A stretch of DNA of 21,639 bases from an uncultured Alphaproteobacteria bacterium. Its GTDB lineage: Bacteria; Pseudomonadota; Alphaproteobacteria; Rs-D84. Shown here piece after piece: positions 15,126 to 21,639 of the stretch. The position numbers were made by a program, and so were the translations under genes. The notes beneath the pieces are model-generated. The model ran no database searches. It saw only the letters and a list, made by a program, of their open reading frames with translations, and was not told the origin of the DNA. The stretch lies in the NCBI GenBank assembly GCA_946625925.1, contig CAMOTP010000012.1:1-21639 (forward strand). Direction: 5' to 3'. The stretch's first letter is position 1. Every line of letters starts with the position of its first letter.

Positions 15126-15157
15126 GTTTAATCGCTTTTTTGACTGGGGGACAAAAA

Positions 15158-15862
15158 ATGGATTTACTTATCAAGGGCTCTACGGAATTGAATAAAATGT
15201 TCGCGGCATTGGATAAAACGGCCAGTGGTTTGCGACACGATTTTGGCGAGGTTGAAAACCTCCAACAATCATTGCGTTCGGCTCGTGATTTCGTATCCAA
15301 GGCGTCTGCCAGAATCGAAGAAAGTATATTGAACGATTTGTTATTGGTTCGTCCATCGGCCGGACTTTTGACACCAAATATGTCGCGTGATGGTGATGGT
15401 CGTGACGAATTTGTTTTGGCAATATCTGGGGCTGCAAATTTTGTGCGTGCAAATCCAAATTTTGCTATATCTTTGGCACTCCGTTCAATGGGCGAAACAA
15501 AAATCGCACTTATTTATGCACCTATATTGAATAAATTATATTATGCAGAAAGTGATGCTGGTGCTTGCGAATTTTCGTCATTTCATTCTACCAAAATTCG
15601 TGTATCACAACTGACAAATCCTGACGATTTGATGATTGCATACAACACCAACAGCAATTCGCCAAAAATTGGTGATGTTCGTATATCTGGCTGTCCTGCA
15701 TTGGATTTGGCATCAGTTGCGGCTGGTAAATTGGATGGATTTGTATCTGATCCGCTTGATTATGCCGAAATTGCAGCGGGCGAATTAATTGTGCGCGAGG
15801 CTGGCGGAAAAATATCAATGGGTGCAGAATTGATTGCCACAAATGGCCACATAGAATTGTAA
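15158..15862 (+). CDS. SuhB/inositol-monophosphatase-like protein, probably non-catalytic
   Basis: A 234-aa protein with the IMPase fold throughout: GLRHDFGEVENLQ (24-36, very like alphaproteobacterial SuhB), ANFVRANPNFAISLAL (93-108), ALDLASVAAGKLDGF (181-195) and GELIVREAGG (208-217). The catalytic positions are changed. The metal-binding GEE-type site reads TPN (72-74). DPLDGTTNF reads LAISGAANF (87-95), losing both Asp and the Thr. WDxAAG reads AEIAAG (203-208), Asp to Glu. The ADxxxE Asp is Ser50. A working Mg-dependent phosphatase is therefore unlikely, yet the frame is intact. Start: ATG at 15158 with GGGGGA upstream; a TTG at 15140 is less likely. SuhB in E. coli also acts in rRNA transcription complexes without needing catalysis, which would fit, but this is inference. 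Confidence 0.85.
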   Translation: MDLLIKGSTELNKMFAALDKTASGLRHDFGEVENLQQSLRSARDFVSKASARIEESILNDLLLVRPSAGLLTPNMSRDGDGRDEFVLAISGAANFVRANPNFAISLALRSMGETKIALIYAPILNKLYYAESDAGACEFSSFHSTKIRVSQLTNPDDLMIAYNTNSNSPKIGDVRISGCPALDLASVAAGKLDGFVSDPLDYAEIAAGELIVREAGGKISMGAELIATNGHIEL

Positions 15863-15870
15863 GAATCTAT

Positions 15871-15894
15871 ATCGCCCAATCGGGCGATTTTTTA
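15871..15894 (+). terminator. Rho-independent terminator of the rpmE operon
   Basis: ATCGCCC (15871-15877), loop AATC, GGGCGAT (15882-15888), then a run of six Ts. It starts eight bases after the SuhB-like stop and insulates the following PBP gene. Confidence 0.85.
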
Positions 15895-15918
15895 TTTATA
15901 TATTTTTGATACAAAAAA

Positions 15919-15947
15919 TTGCAAATTGTAAAATCATATAATATAAT
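15919..15947 (+). promoter_or_regulatory. Promoter of the PBP1A gene, predicting a leaderless transcript
   Basis: TTGCAA (15919-15924), a 17-base spacer and TATAAT (15942-15947). The expected RNA start, seven to eight bases beyond the -10, is 15954-15955, the A of the ATG. A second overlapping TATAAT at 15937-15942 has no suitable -35. Confidence 0.6.
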
Positions 15948-15954
15948 TATCTGT

Positions 15955-18033
15955 ATGAAGTTCAAAAAAATTTGTCGTATTTTCTTGAATATAATCTTCT
16001 GGTGTTTTACCGGTCTGGTCGCTGCGTTGGCGGCATTGGTGTTTATTTATGGTAATGATTTGCCTGATTACAAAAAATTAGCGACATATGCACCACCGGT
16101 TGCAACACGATTGTATGCATCTGACGGCAGTTTATTAATAGAATACGCCCAGGAACGTCGTGTGTTTATCGATTTTGCTGACATGCCACCACAATTGGTA
16201 AATGCATTTGTCGCAGCCGAAGATCAAAACTTTTGGACACACCCCGGTATTGATATCCAGGGAATTTTACGTGCAACATTAAACAATGTTATGCGTGCTG
16301 TTGGTTTTAATACTAAATTTTCTGGCGCATCTACAATAACACAACAGGTTGCTAAAAACTTCTTTTTAACATCGGACAGAACCATATCGCGCAAGGTCAA
16401 AGAGGCTATATTGGCATTGCGTTTGGAACGTTCTTTTTCAAAACAGCATATTATGACCCTGTATTTGAATCAAATATTCTTGGGGGCGCGTGCATATGGT
16501 GTTGGTTCTGCGGCATTGATGTATTTTAATAAACCGGTAAAAGATTTAACATTATCAGAATGTGCGTTTTTGGCATCTCTGCCCAAGGCACCAAACAACA
16601 GGGACAAGGCCATAGACCGTCGTAATTATGTGTTGCGTCGTATGTTGGATGAAGGATTTATCACCAAAGAGCAGGCAACCGCCGCAGCTGCCGAAGAATT
16701 AAATATAAACAGTGGATTTACCGCCCAAATGGAAGACACTTTCCAATATTTTGCCGAAGATGTTCGTCGTCAATTACTGGAAACCATTGGCCGCGAAGAT
16801 TTATATAACCAAGGTTTATACATCAAAACAACGATTGTCCCAGAATATCAACGTGCGGCCAGTGATGCGTTAAATAAAACACTGGATGCATATAATGCCG
16901 GTCGTACAGGAAACGAAAAATTACAGGGTGCAATTATTGTTATGAATCCATACACAGGACGCGTTTTGGCTATGTCTGGCGGTCGTTCTTTTGCACAAAG
17001 TTCATTTAATCGTGCAACCCAGGCTATGCGTCAAATTGGCAGTACGATAAAACCATTCGTTTATTTGTCTGCATTGGAAAAGGGTATGTCGCCCGAGGCG
17101 ATATTGTTAGACGCACCAATTGTCGGTTGGAAAGATGCACAAACAGAATGGAAACCTGAAAATAATGATAAAAAGTTTTTAGGCGATGTTCCATTGCGTT
17201 TGGCTTTGGAAACATCTCGTAATGTTCCGACAGTTCGTTTGGTGGAACAAATTGGGGTTCGTGACGCGATTGATGTTGCAAAAAGATTCGGTGTTTATCC
17301 TGAAAGTATGCACGATGTAAATTTATCTATGGCATTGGGGTCTGGGGAAACGACTTTACAGAATTTGGTATCGGGGTATTCTGCATTTGTAAATGGTGGC
17401 CATGTTGTAAAACCAAAACTGGTCGATTATGTCCAAGACAGATATGGTCGTACAATTGACGGTTCGGATACTAAAATAGAAAAATGGAACGATGGTATGT
17501 TGCCACCACCCGAAGATGACATGGGACCGGCTTTGTCCGACCCACAAAGTTTATATCAATTAATATCAATTTTACAGGGTGCGGTTGAACGTGGTACCGG
17601 TCGTCAGGCTATGGTTCCGGGGCATACTATTGCTGGTAAAACTGGCACAACAAATGATGTCAAAGATGCATGGTTTATAGGTTTTTCTAAAAATTTAATT
17701 GCTGGTGTATATTTAGGTTATGATACGCCACGTCCTTTGGGTAAAGGAACGGGGTCTTATACAGCGGCACATGTATTTTCTGATTTTATGACGGTTGCAT
17801 TGGCAAACCAGAAAAATCAGCCGTTTTCGGTTCCTGATGGATTACATTTTGTGCGTGTAAATCGTGCAAATGGTGTTGCTGCAACACGTGATCCAAATGG
17901 TGTTATAATTACCGAGGCATTCAAGGCAAATCAGGGACCAAATGTACCCGATGTTACCGAAACAGTTGTTATAACTGTTGATGGTGAAACAATCAAGCAA
18001 TCTGCGGCTCCCCAGGTTGGTGGTGTATTTTAA
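15955..18033 (+). CDS. Class A penicillin-binding protein (PBP1A-like transglycosylase/transpeptidase)
   Basis: The 692-aa bifunctional enzyme polymerises lipid II and crosslinks peptidoglycan on the outer face of the inner membrane. One N-terminal membrane anchor (about 8-33). GT51 domain with EDQNFWTHPG (catalytic Glu89), GASTITQQVAKN and LNQIFLGARAYGVG. Transpeptidase domain with SxxK (Ser363, Lys366), SRN (421-423) and KTG (562-564). The linker between the domains is short and there is no large OB insert, so it is smaller than E. coli PBP1A (850 aa). Start: a TTG at 15919 is in frame but coincides with the -35. ATG at 15955 fits the anchor and has no Shine-Dalgarno, consistent with a leaderless message. 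The gene is followed by mraY after 76 bases with its own promoter. Confidence 0.95.
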   Translation: MKFKKICRIFLNIIFWCFTGLVAALAALVFIYGNDLPDYKKLATYAPPVATRLYASDGSLLIEYAQERRVFIDFADMPPQLVNAFVAAEDQNFWTHPGIDIQGILRATLNNVMRAVGFNTKFSGASTITQQVAKNFFLTSDRTISRKVKEAILALRLERSFSKQHIMTLYLNQIFLGARAYGVGSAALMYFNKPVKDLTLSECAFLASLPKAPNNRDKAIDRRNYVLRRMLDEGFITKEQATAAAAEELNINSGFTAQMEDTFQYFAEDVRRQLLETIGREDLYNQGLYIKTTIVPEYQRAASDALNKTLDAYNAGRTGNEKLQGAIIVMNPYTGRVLAMSGGRSFAQSSFNRATQAMRQIGSTIKPFVYLSALEKGMSPEAILLDAPIVGWKDAQTEWKPENNDKKFLGDVPLRLALETSRNVPTVRLVEQIGVRDAIDVAKRFGVYPESMHDVNLSMALGSGETTLQNLVSGYSAFVNGGHVVKPKLVDYVQDRYGRTIDGSDTKIEKWNDGMLPPPEDDMGPALSDPQSLYQLISILQGAVERGTGRQAMVPGHTIAGKTGTTNDVKDAWFIGFSKNLIAGVYLGYDTPRPLGKGTGSYTAAHVFSDFMTVALANQKNQPFSVPDGLHFVRVNRANGVAATRDPNGVIITEAFKANQGPNVPDVTETVVITVDGETIKQSAAPQVGGVF

Positions 18034-18055
18034 ATTATTTTTTCTGTAAATCAGT

Positions 18056-18083
18056 TTGTAATGAATACATTTTGTGGTAAAAT
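18056..18083 (+). promoter_or_regulatory. Promoter of mraY-ftsW
   Basis: TTGTAA (18056-18061), a 16-base spacer ending in TGG, and TAAAAT (18078-18083) make a -35 with an extended -10. RNA would start near 18090, leaving a 20-base leader that contains AAGGAG before the ATG. Confidence 0.55.
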
Positions 18084-18109
18084 GTCAGTGATAGGTTAAG
18101 GAGTTTTTT

Positions 18110-19243
18110 ATGCTGACAGATTACTTTTTGGCACATGGTGCATATGTTTTTGCAAGTGGTTGGGCACAATTCGCGGCGGCATTTGGTTGCGCATTTTTGA
18201 TTATGCTGTTTTGTGGTCGTGGGTTTATAAAATGGATGCATCTGTGGCAAAAAAAAGGTCAGCCAATTAGTGAAAATGTACCAGAATCTCATCGTGCAAA
18301 AGCAGGCACCCCAACAATGGGCGGTATTTTAATTTTGATTGCTGTATTGGTTGCATCTGTTTTATTTATGCCATTGTTTAACCAGGCTGGTTGGATTGCA
18401 TTGTTGGCACTTGTTATGTTTGGTTTGTTGGGATTTGTTGATGATTATAAAAAGGTGACTTCTCAATCTAAAAAAGCGGCAAATGGGCTCAGTCCTTCAT
18501 TTAGATTGGCTGCCGAGGCTTTGTTTGTTGTGATTTTGGTGTATTTAATAAATAAAACTATGCCACCATATGTGCCAGATATGTCAATTGTAATTGGTTC
18601 TTCTATCTTATGGCCTTTGAATTCGTGGACACTGGGCAGTGTATGGGGAACCCCGATAACGTTGGGATTTTTGTATTATATATTTGGTTATTTTGTTATT
18701 TGTGGCAGCGCCAATGCGACAAATATCACAGATGGTTTGGATGGAATGTTGTCCAAATTATACTTGCCGGTATTAATTGTTTTGGTTGTTGCATTATACG
18801 GTGCAACCAGAATAGGGTTTATGGACAGTGTTGTATTTTTACCAGCAGCCAGCAGTTTATACGCACCGTTGGGGGCAATGGCTGGGGCGGTTTTAGGATT
18901 TTTATGGTATAATTCCAAACCTGCATCAATTTTTATGGGTGATGTGGGCTCGCTTGCATTGGGTGGTTTTATGGGAACGGTTGCAATGTTATTAAAATCA
19001 GAAATTATAATGGGAATTGCTGCCGGTATGATGGTTTTAATTTTGTTATCTTCATTTACCCAAACAATGTATTTCAAAATTACACGCAAAATAACAGGTA
19101 CAGGTAAACGTATATTTTTGCGTGCACCATTACACCATCATTTTGAAGAATTGGGTTGGACCGAAACCAAGATAGTGGAACGCTTTTTTGTGTTATCTAT
19201 TTTGTTTTCAGGGGTTGCATTGGTTTTATTAAAATTTGCATAA
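18110..19243 (+). CDS. mraY: Phospho-N-acetylmuramoyl-pentapeptide-transferase
   Basis: The 377-aa integral membrane enzyme transfers phospho-MurNAc-pentapeptide to undecaprenyl phosphate, making lipid I. About ten hydrophobic helices. Conserved cytoplasmic motifs are GTPTMGG, GFVDDYKK (Asp111, Asp112), NATNITDGLDG (Asp208, Asp211), FMGDVGSLALGG (Asp278) and APLHHHFE (His342-344), all intact. The ATG has AAGGAG with seven-base spacing. ftsW follows 12 bases after the stop. In most bacteria murD lies between these two genes; it is missing here. Confidence 0.97.
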   Translation: MLTDYFLAHGAYVFASGWAQFAAAFGCAFLIMLFCGRGFIKWMHLWQKKGQPISENVPESHRAKAGTPTMGGILILIAVLVASVLFMPLFNQAGWIALLALVMFGLLGFVDDYKKVTSQSKKAANGLSPSFRLAAEALFVVILVYLINKTMPPYVPDMSIVIGSSILWPLNSWTLGSVWGTPITLGFLYYIFGYFVICGSANATNITDGLDGMLSKLYLPVLIVLVVALYGATRIGFMDSVVFLPAASSLYAPLGAMAGAVLGFLWYNSKPASIFMGDVGSLALGGFMGTVAMLLKSEIIMGIAAGMMVLILLSSFTQTMYFKITRKITGTGKRIFLRAPLHHHFEELGWTETKIVERFFVLSILFSGVALVLLKFA

Positions 19244-19255
19244 AGGTAGAGTGAT

Positions 19256-20419
19256 ATGGCGGTTATACAAGAAGTTGCACGTCGTACAGATGATAGTCAA
19301 CTGACGGATTGGTATTTTGGTACGGACAGATGGCTGTTATTGTATGTTGGTATAATGATATTTGTTGGTATGATTGCTGCAATTTCTACGGGCAGTGCTA
19401 ATTCTATTCGTGTGCATGGTGCACTTCCTTGGTATCACTTTTTTGTAAAAATGTTTCCTTTTTACATTGTAGGATTGGGAACATTATTTATTACCAGTAT
19501 GTTTAATAAAAAATGGGTGCTTAAGCTTGCTTGGTTAAACGTTATAATATGTTTGCCATTATTGTTATTTACATTTGTTCATCCCCAGGTTGTTAATGGT
19601 TCTGCACGATGGGTCGTAATGAGTGGTATAAAATTAATGCCGTCTGACATTATGAAACCGGGATTCGTAATAATTACAGCTTGGTTTTTAACGCGTATGA
19701 AAGAAAAATATGGTGATAATATTTTCTTGAATAAAGAAGCATGGAAATTTACATGGACATCTTGGTGGCCGTATGTGTTTACATTTTGTATGGTGTTGGG
19801 AATAATGTTTAAACAGCCCGATATTGGAACATCTATTTTGTATTTTTTGGTGTTGGGAATAATGTTGTTTGTTGCGGGATTGCCTAAAAAGATACTTGTA
19901 ATATTTGGTGGTATATTTGTTGGTGGTGGCATAGGTGCATTTTTATTTCATCATCACGTACATCAACGTGTTATGGATTTCTTTAAACCATTGGATCCAT
20001 TCAGCCAGGTTGGATACGCTGTAAACGCAATTCGCCAAGGTGGATTATTGGGAATGGGGGACGAGGCTTTTGCTGCTGAAAATTTGCCAATGGCAGAAAA
20101 TGATTTTGTGTATGCTGCCCTGGTCGAAGATTTTGGTGCGCTGGCTGGTTGTGCGTTGCTGTTTTTGTTTATATTGGTAATAAAGCGTTTGGTTGGGTCA
20201 GCTGCCCAGGCACGTGATAAATTTGTATTATATGTGGTCACAGGGACAACGGCATTATTTTCTGTGCAGGTTTGTTTGAATTTGGCAACAACATTACACG
20301 TAATGCCACCAAAAGGGATGACATTGCCATTTATTTCATTTGGGGGCAGTTCGTTCTTGGGATTTTGCCTGCTGTTCGGATTAACACTGGCATTGATTCG
20401 CGAAGACAAATGGAAATAA
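19256..20419 (+). CDS. ftsW: Peptidoglycan polymerase FtsW (SEDS family)
   Basis: The 387-aa multi-pass membrane protein polymerises septal peptidoglycan with its partner class B PBP. Family landmarks are GSARW (usual SARW), SGIKLMPSDIMK (usual QPSE-K; Asp replaces Glu here), FKQPDIGTS, QVGYAVNAIRQGGLLGMG, AENDFVYAALVEDFG and PPKGMTLPFISFGGSS. Position next to mraY and near murG supports FtsW over RodA. The start ATG has AAAGG about 9 bases upstream. The gene ends shortly before a strong terminator. The SPSE-to-PSD change and the MAEND segment (usual LPEAHTD) are moderate departures from the consensus. Confidence 0.93.
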   Translation: MAVIQEVARRTDDSQLTDWYFGTDRWLLLYVGIMIFVGMIAAISTGSANSIRVHGALPWYHFFVKMFPFYIVGLGTLFITSMFNKKWVLKLAWLNVIICLPLLLFTFVHPQVVNGSARWVVMSGIKLMPSDIMKPGFVIITAWFLTRMKEKYGDNIFLNKEAWKFTWTSWWPYVFTFCMVLGIMFKQPDIGTSILYFLVLGIMLFVAGLPKKILVIFGGIFVGGGIGAFLFHHHVHQRVMDFFKPLDPFSQVGYAVNAIRQGGLLGMGDEAFAAENLPMAENDFVYAALVEDFGALAGCALLFLFILVIKRLVGSAAQARDKFVLYVVTGTTALFSVQVCLNLATTLHVMPPKGMTLPFISFGGSSFLGFCLLFGLTLALIREDKWK

Positions 20420-20439
20420 ACAAATGAACAAAGACATAA

Positions 20440-20466
20440 AAAAAACGGTCATAATGACCGTTTTTT
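20440..20466. terminator. Rho-independent terminator between ftsW and murG
   Basis: CGGTCA (20446-20451) pairs with TGACCG (20455-20460) over a three-base loop, extended by an A run on the left and a T run of six on the right. It can work in both directions. It lies 20 bases after ftsW and ends the mraY-ftsW transcript inside what is normally one cell-wall operon. Confidence 0.85.
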
Positions 20467-20490
20467 ATTAATTTGATAATTTGTTTAAAT

Positions 20491-20499
20491 TTATCCACA
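20491..20499 (+). promoter_or_regulatory. Single perfect DnaA-box-like 9-mer
   Basis: TTATCCACA matches the consensus TTATNCACA exactly. It sits between the ftsW terminator and the murG -35, 20 bases upstream of the latter. One box could occur by chance in AT-rich DNA. Confidence 0.3.
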
Positions 20500-20518
20500 T
20501 TTAGATTCTTCTTAATAT

Positions 20519-20546
20519 TTGCAATATACTTATCTCATGCTATAAT
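20519..20546 (+). promoter_or_regulatory. Promoter of murG
   Basis: TTGCAA (20519-20524), a 16-base spacer ending in TGC, and TATAAT (20541-20546): a perfect extended -10. RNA would start near 20553, giving a 21-base leader with AAGGTAAGGG before the ATG. Confidence 0.75.
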
Positions 20547-20573
20547 TATATCATAAAGGTAAGGGTTTATAAA

Positions 20574-21620
20574 ATGAAAATATGGATAGCAACAGGTGGA
20601 ACCGGGGGACATGTTTTTCCTGCTATGGCGGTGGCCAGCGAATTATCATCTCGGGGACATAAAATTACAATATCTTGTGATGGCCGTACTGATAAAATGG
20701 TTCGTGATTCTGCACCTAAAAAAAGTCGAATTGTACATATTTGGGCGTCTGGTGTTGGCGCCAAAAGTCGCCTTAAACAAATGTATGCTTTGTTCAAAAT
20801 AGGTGTGTCTGCAATTGCATTGATATTAAGGTTTGCGTTTGTGCGTCCAAATCGTGTTGTTGCATTTGGTGGGTATGCGTCCGTTCCAGTTGTGTTTGCT
20901 GCACATATATGGAAAATACCGACATTCCTGCACGAGCAAAATGCAGCAATTGGTCGTGCAAATAAATTTGCTATGCGCTGGGTAAAAACATTGATGACCA
21001 GTTTTCCGACTGTATCTGGTATGCCCAAAAATACAAATACAAAAATTGTTTATACAGGTCTGCCGGTGCGCAGTGATTTTTTAACTGTTGCTGGTGCTGA
21101 AATACCAAAGTCCGGACATTTATTGGTGACTGGCGGTTCATTGGGGGCACAGATATTGGATGATGTTGTGCCGATGGCGATTGCATCTATGAAAAATAAA
21201 AAAATATTTGTGACACATCAGACCAGACCAGAAAATGTTGAAAAATTGCAACGATTTTATGCTGAAAATAAAATTCATGCAAATGTGTTGTCTTTCATTC
21301 GTGATATGGCAACAGCGATAAAGGATGCAGATTTGGTTATTGGACGCAGTGGCGCCAGTACCGTAATTGAATTAGAAACAATCGGCAGGGCGGCAATATT
21401 GGTTCCATTAAATATAAATCCAGACCAGGCAGCCAATGCCGCAGCATTTGCAAAACTGGGTGGTGGATTTGCGATTGAACAATCTAAATTTACAGAAAAA
21501 TGGTTGGCATCCACATTAACAGAGTTGTTTGATAATCCAACCAGATTAGAAAAAATGGCAAAAAAATCATTAGTTGAAAATTTGGCAGCACAAAAAATCG
21601 CCGACACAGTAACAAAATAA
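20574..21620 (+). CDS. murG: UDP-N-acetylglucosamine transferase MurG
   Basis: The 348-aa GT28 enzyme adds GlcNAc to lipid I to make lipid II on the inner face of the cytoplasmic membrane. N-terminal GGTGGHVFPAMAVA (8-21), FGGYASVP, HEQN (120-123), TGGSLGA (186-192), then GRSGASTVIELETIGRAA and INPDQAANA, corresponding to the UDP-GlcNAc site (usual DDHQ reads NPDQ). Length is normal and the frame is complete. AAGGTAAGGG lies about 9 bases before the ATG. A next gene could start at the ATG at 21636, two bases from the window edge, but this cannot be assessed. Confidence 0.96.
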   Translation: MKIWIATGGTGGHVFPAMAVASELSSRGHKITISCDGRTDKMVRDSAPKKSRIVHIWASGVGAKSRLKQMYALFKIGVSAIALILRFAFVRPNRVVAFGGYASVPVVFAAHIWKIPTFLHEQNAAIGRANKFAMRWVKTLMTSFPTVSGMPKNTNTKIVYTGLPVRSDFLTVAGAEIPKSGHLLVTGGSLGAQILDDVVPMAIASMKNKKIFVTHQTRPENVEKLQRFYAENKIHANVLSFIRDMATAIKDADLVIGRSGASTVIELETIGRAAILVPLNINPDQAANAAAFAKLGGGFAIEQSKFTEKWLASTLTELFDNPTRLEKMAKKSLVENLAAQKIADTVTK

Positions 21621-21639
21621 AAATAAACCGCCGAAATGG

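Noticed and set aside
15140..15157. TTG start for the SuhB-like gene
   Set aside because: The ribosome site GGGGGA lies inside this extension and is correctly spaced for the ATG at 15158.
20491..20499. Replication origin near murG
   Set aside because: Only one DnaA box is present, with no cluster, no AT-rich unwinding repeats and no dnaA or dnaN gene nearby.
21636..21639. Start of a gene after murG
   Set aside because: Only one codon is visible before the window ends and the upstream purine tract is weak, so nothing can be called.

Overview
The window is AT-rich bacterial DNA that uses the standard code: TGA is a genuine stop at 9750-9752 and Trp is TGG. Several family signatures point to an alphaproteobacterium. 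These are an MJ0042-type zinc ribbon joined to a DUF3426-like domain, a DUF4167-like protein, a cysteine-free bL31 and a SuhB-like protein containing the alphaproteobacterial DFGEVENLQ segment. The base composition, compact operons and unusual prepilin-like proteins suggest an uncultured, possibly host- or gut-associated lineage. That last placement is inference.

Layout. 1-785: the end of a possible plus-strand gene, a two-way terminator and a Skp/OmpH-like periplasmic chaperone on minus. 907-1971: a plus-strand pair, a cysteine-rich lipoprotein and a small outer-membrane beta-barrel. 2014-5118: minus-strand genes in the order DUF4167-like, dnaX, a type IV pilin-like protein and an OmpA-domain lipoprotein. 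The last three form one tight operon. 5284-11176: a plus-strand operon of three tandem large prepilin-like proteins, a zinc-ribbon/DUF3426 membrane protein, a small exported protein and the pseudouridine synthase RluD. 11249-14755: a very large exported protein with five cysteine modules. 14913-15862: bL31 followed by an inositol-monophosphatase/SuhB-like protein that has lost its metal ligands. 15955-21620: peptidoglycan genes: a class A penicillin-binding protein, mraY, ftsW and murG.

How they fit together. The right end makes lipid I (MraY), lipid II (MurG) and polymerised, crosslinked wall (FtsW with its partner, and PBP1A). murD, usually between mraY and ftsW, is absent, and murG is cut off by a terminator and has its own promoter. 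The middle and left carry envelope and surface genes: chaperone, barrel protein, lipoproteins, four prepilin-like proteins and the cysteine-repeat protein. Housekeeping genes (dnaX, rluD, rpmE) are interleaved with them.

The main candidates for something undescribed are the prepilin trio with a shared PilV/tail-fibre-like motif, the giant cysteine-module protein, and the conserved but probably non-catalytic SuhB-like protein next to bL31. The PBP1A gene also looks leaderless. No tRNA, rRNA, CRISPR array, insertion sequence or recombinase was seen. No gene-free stretch exceeds 300 bases.
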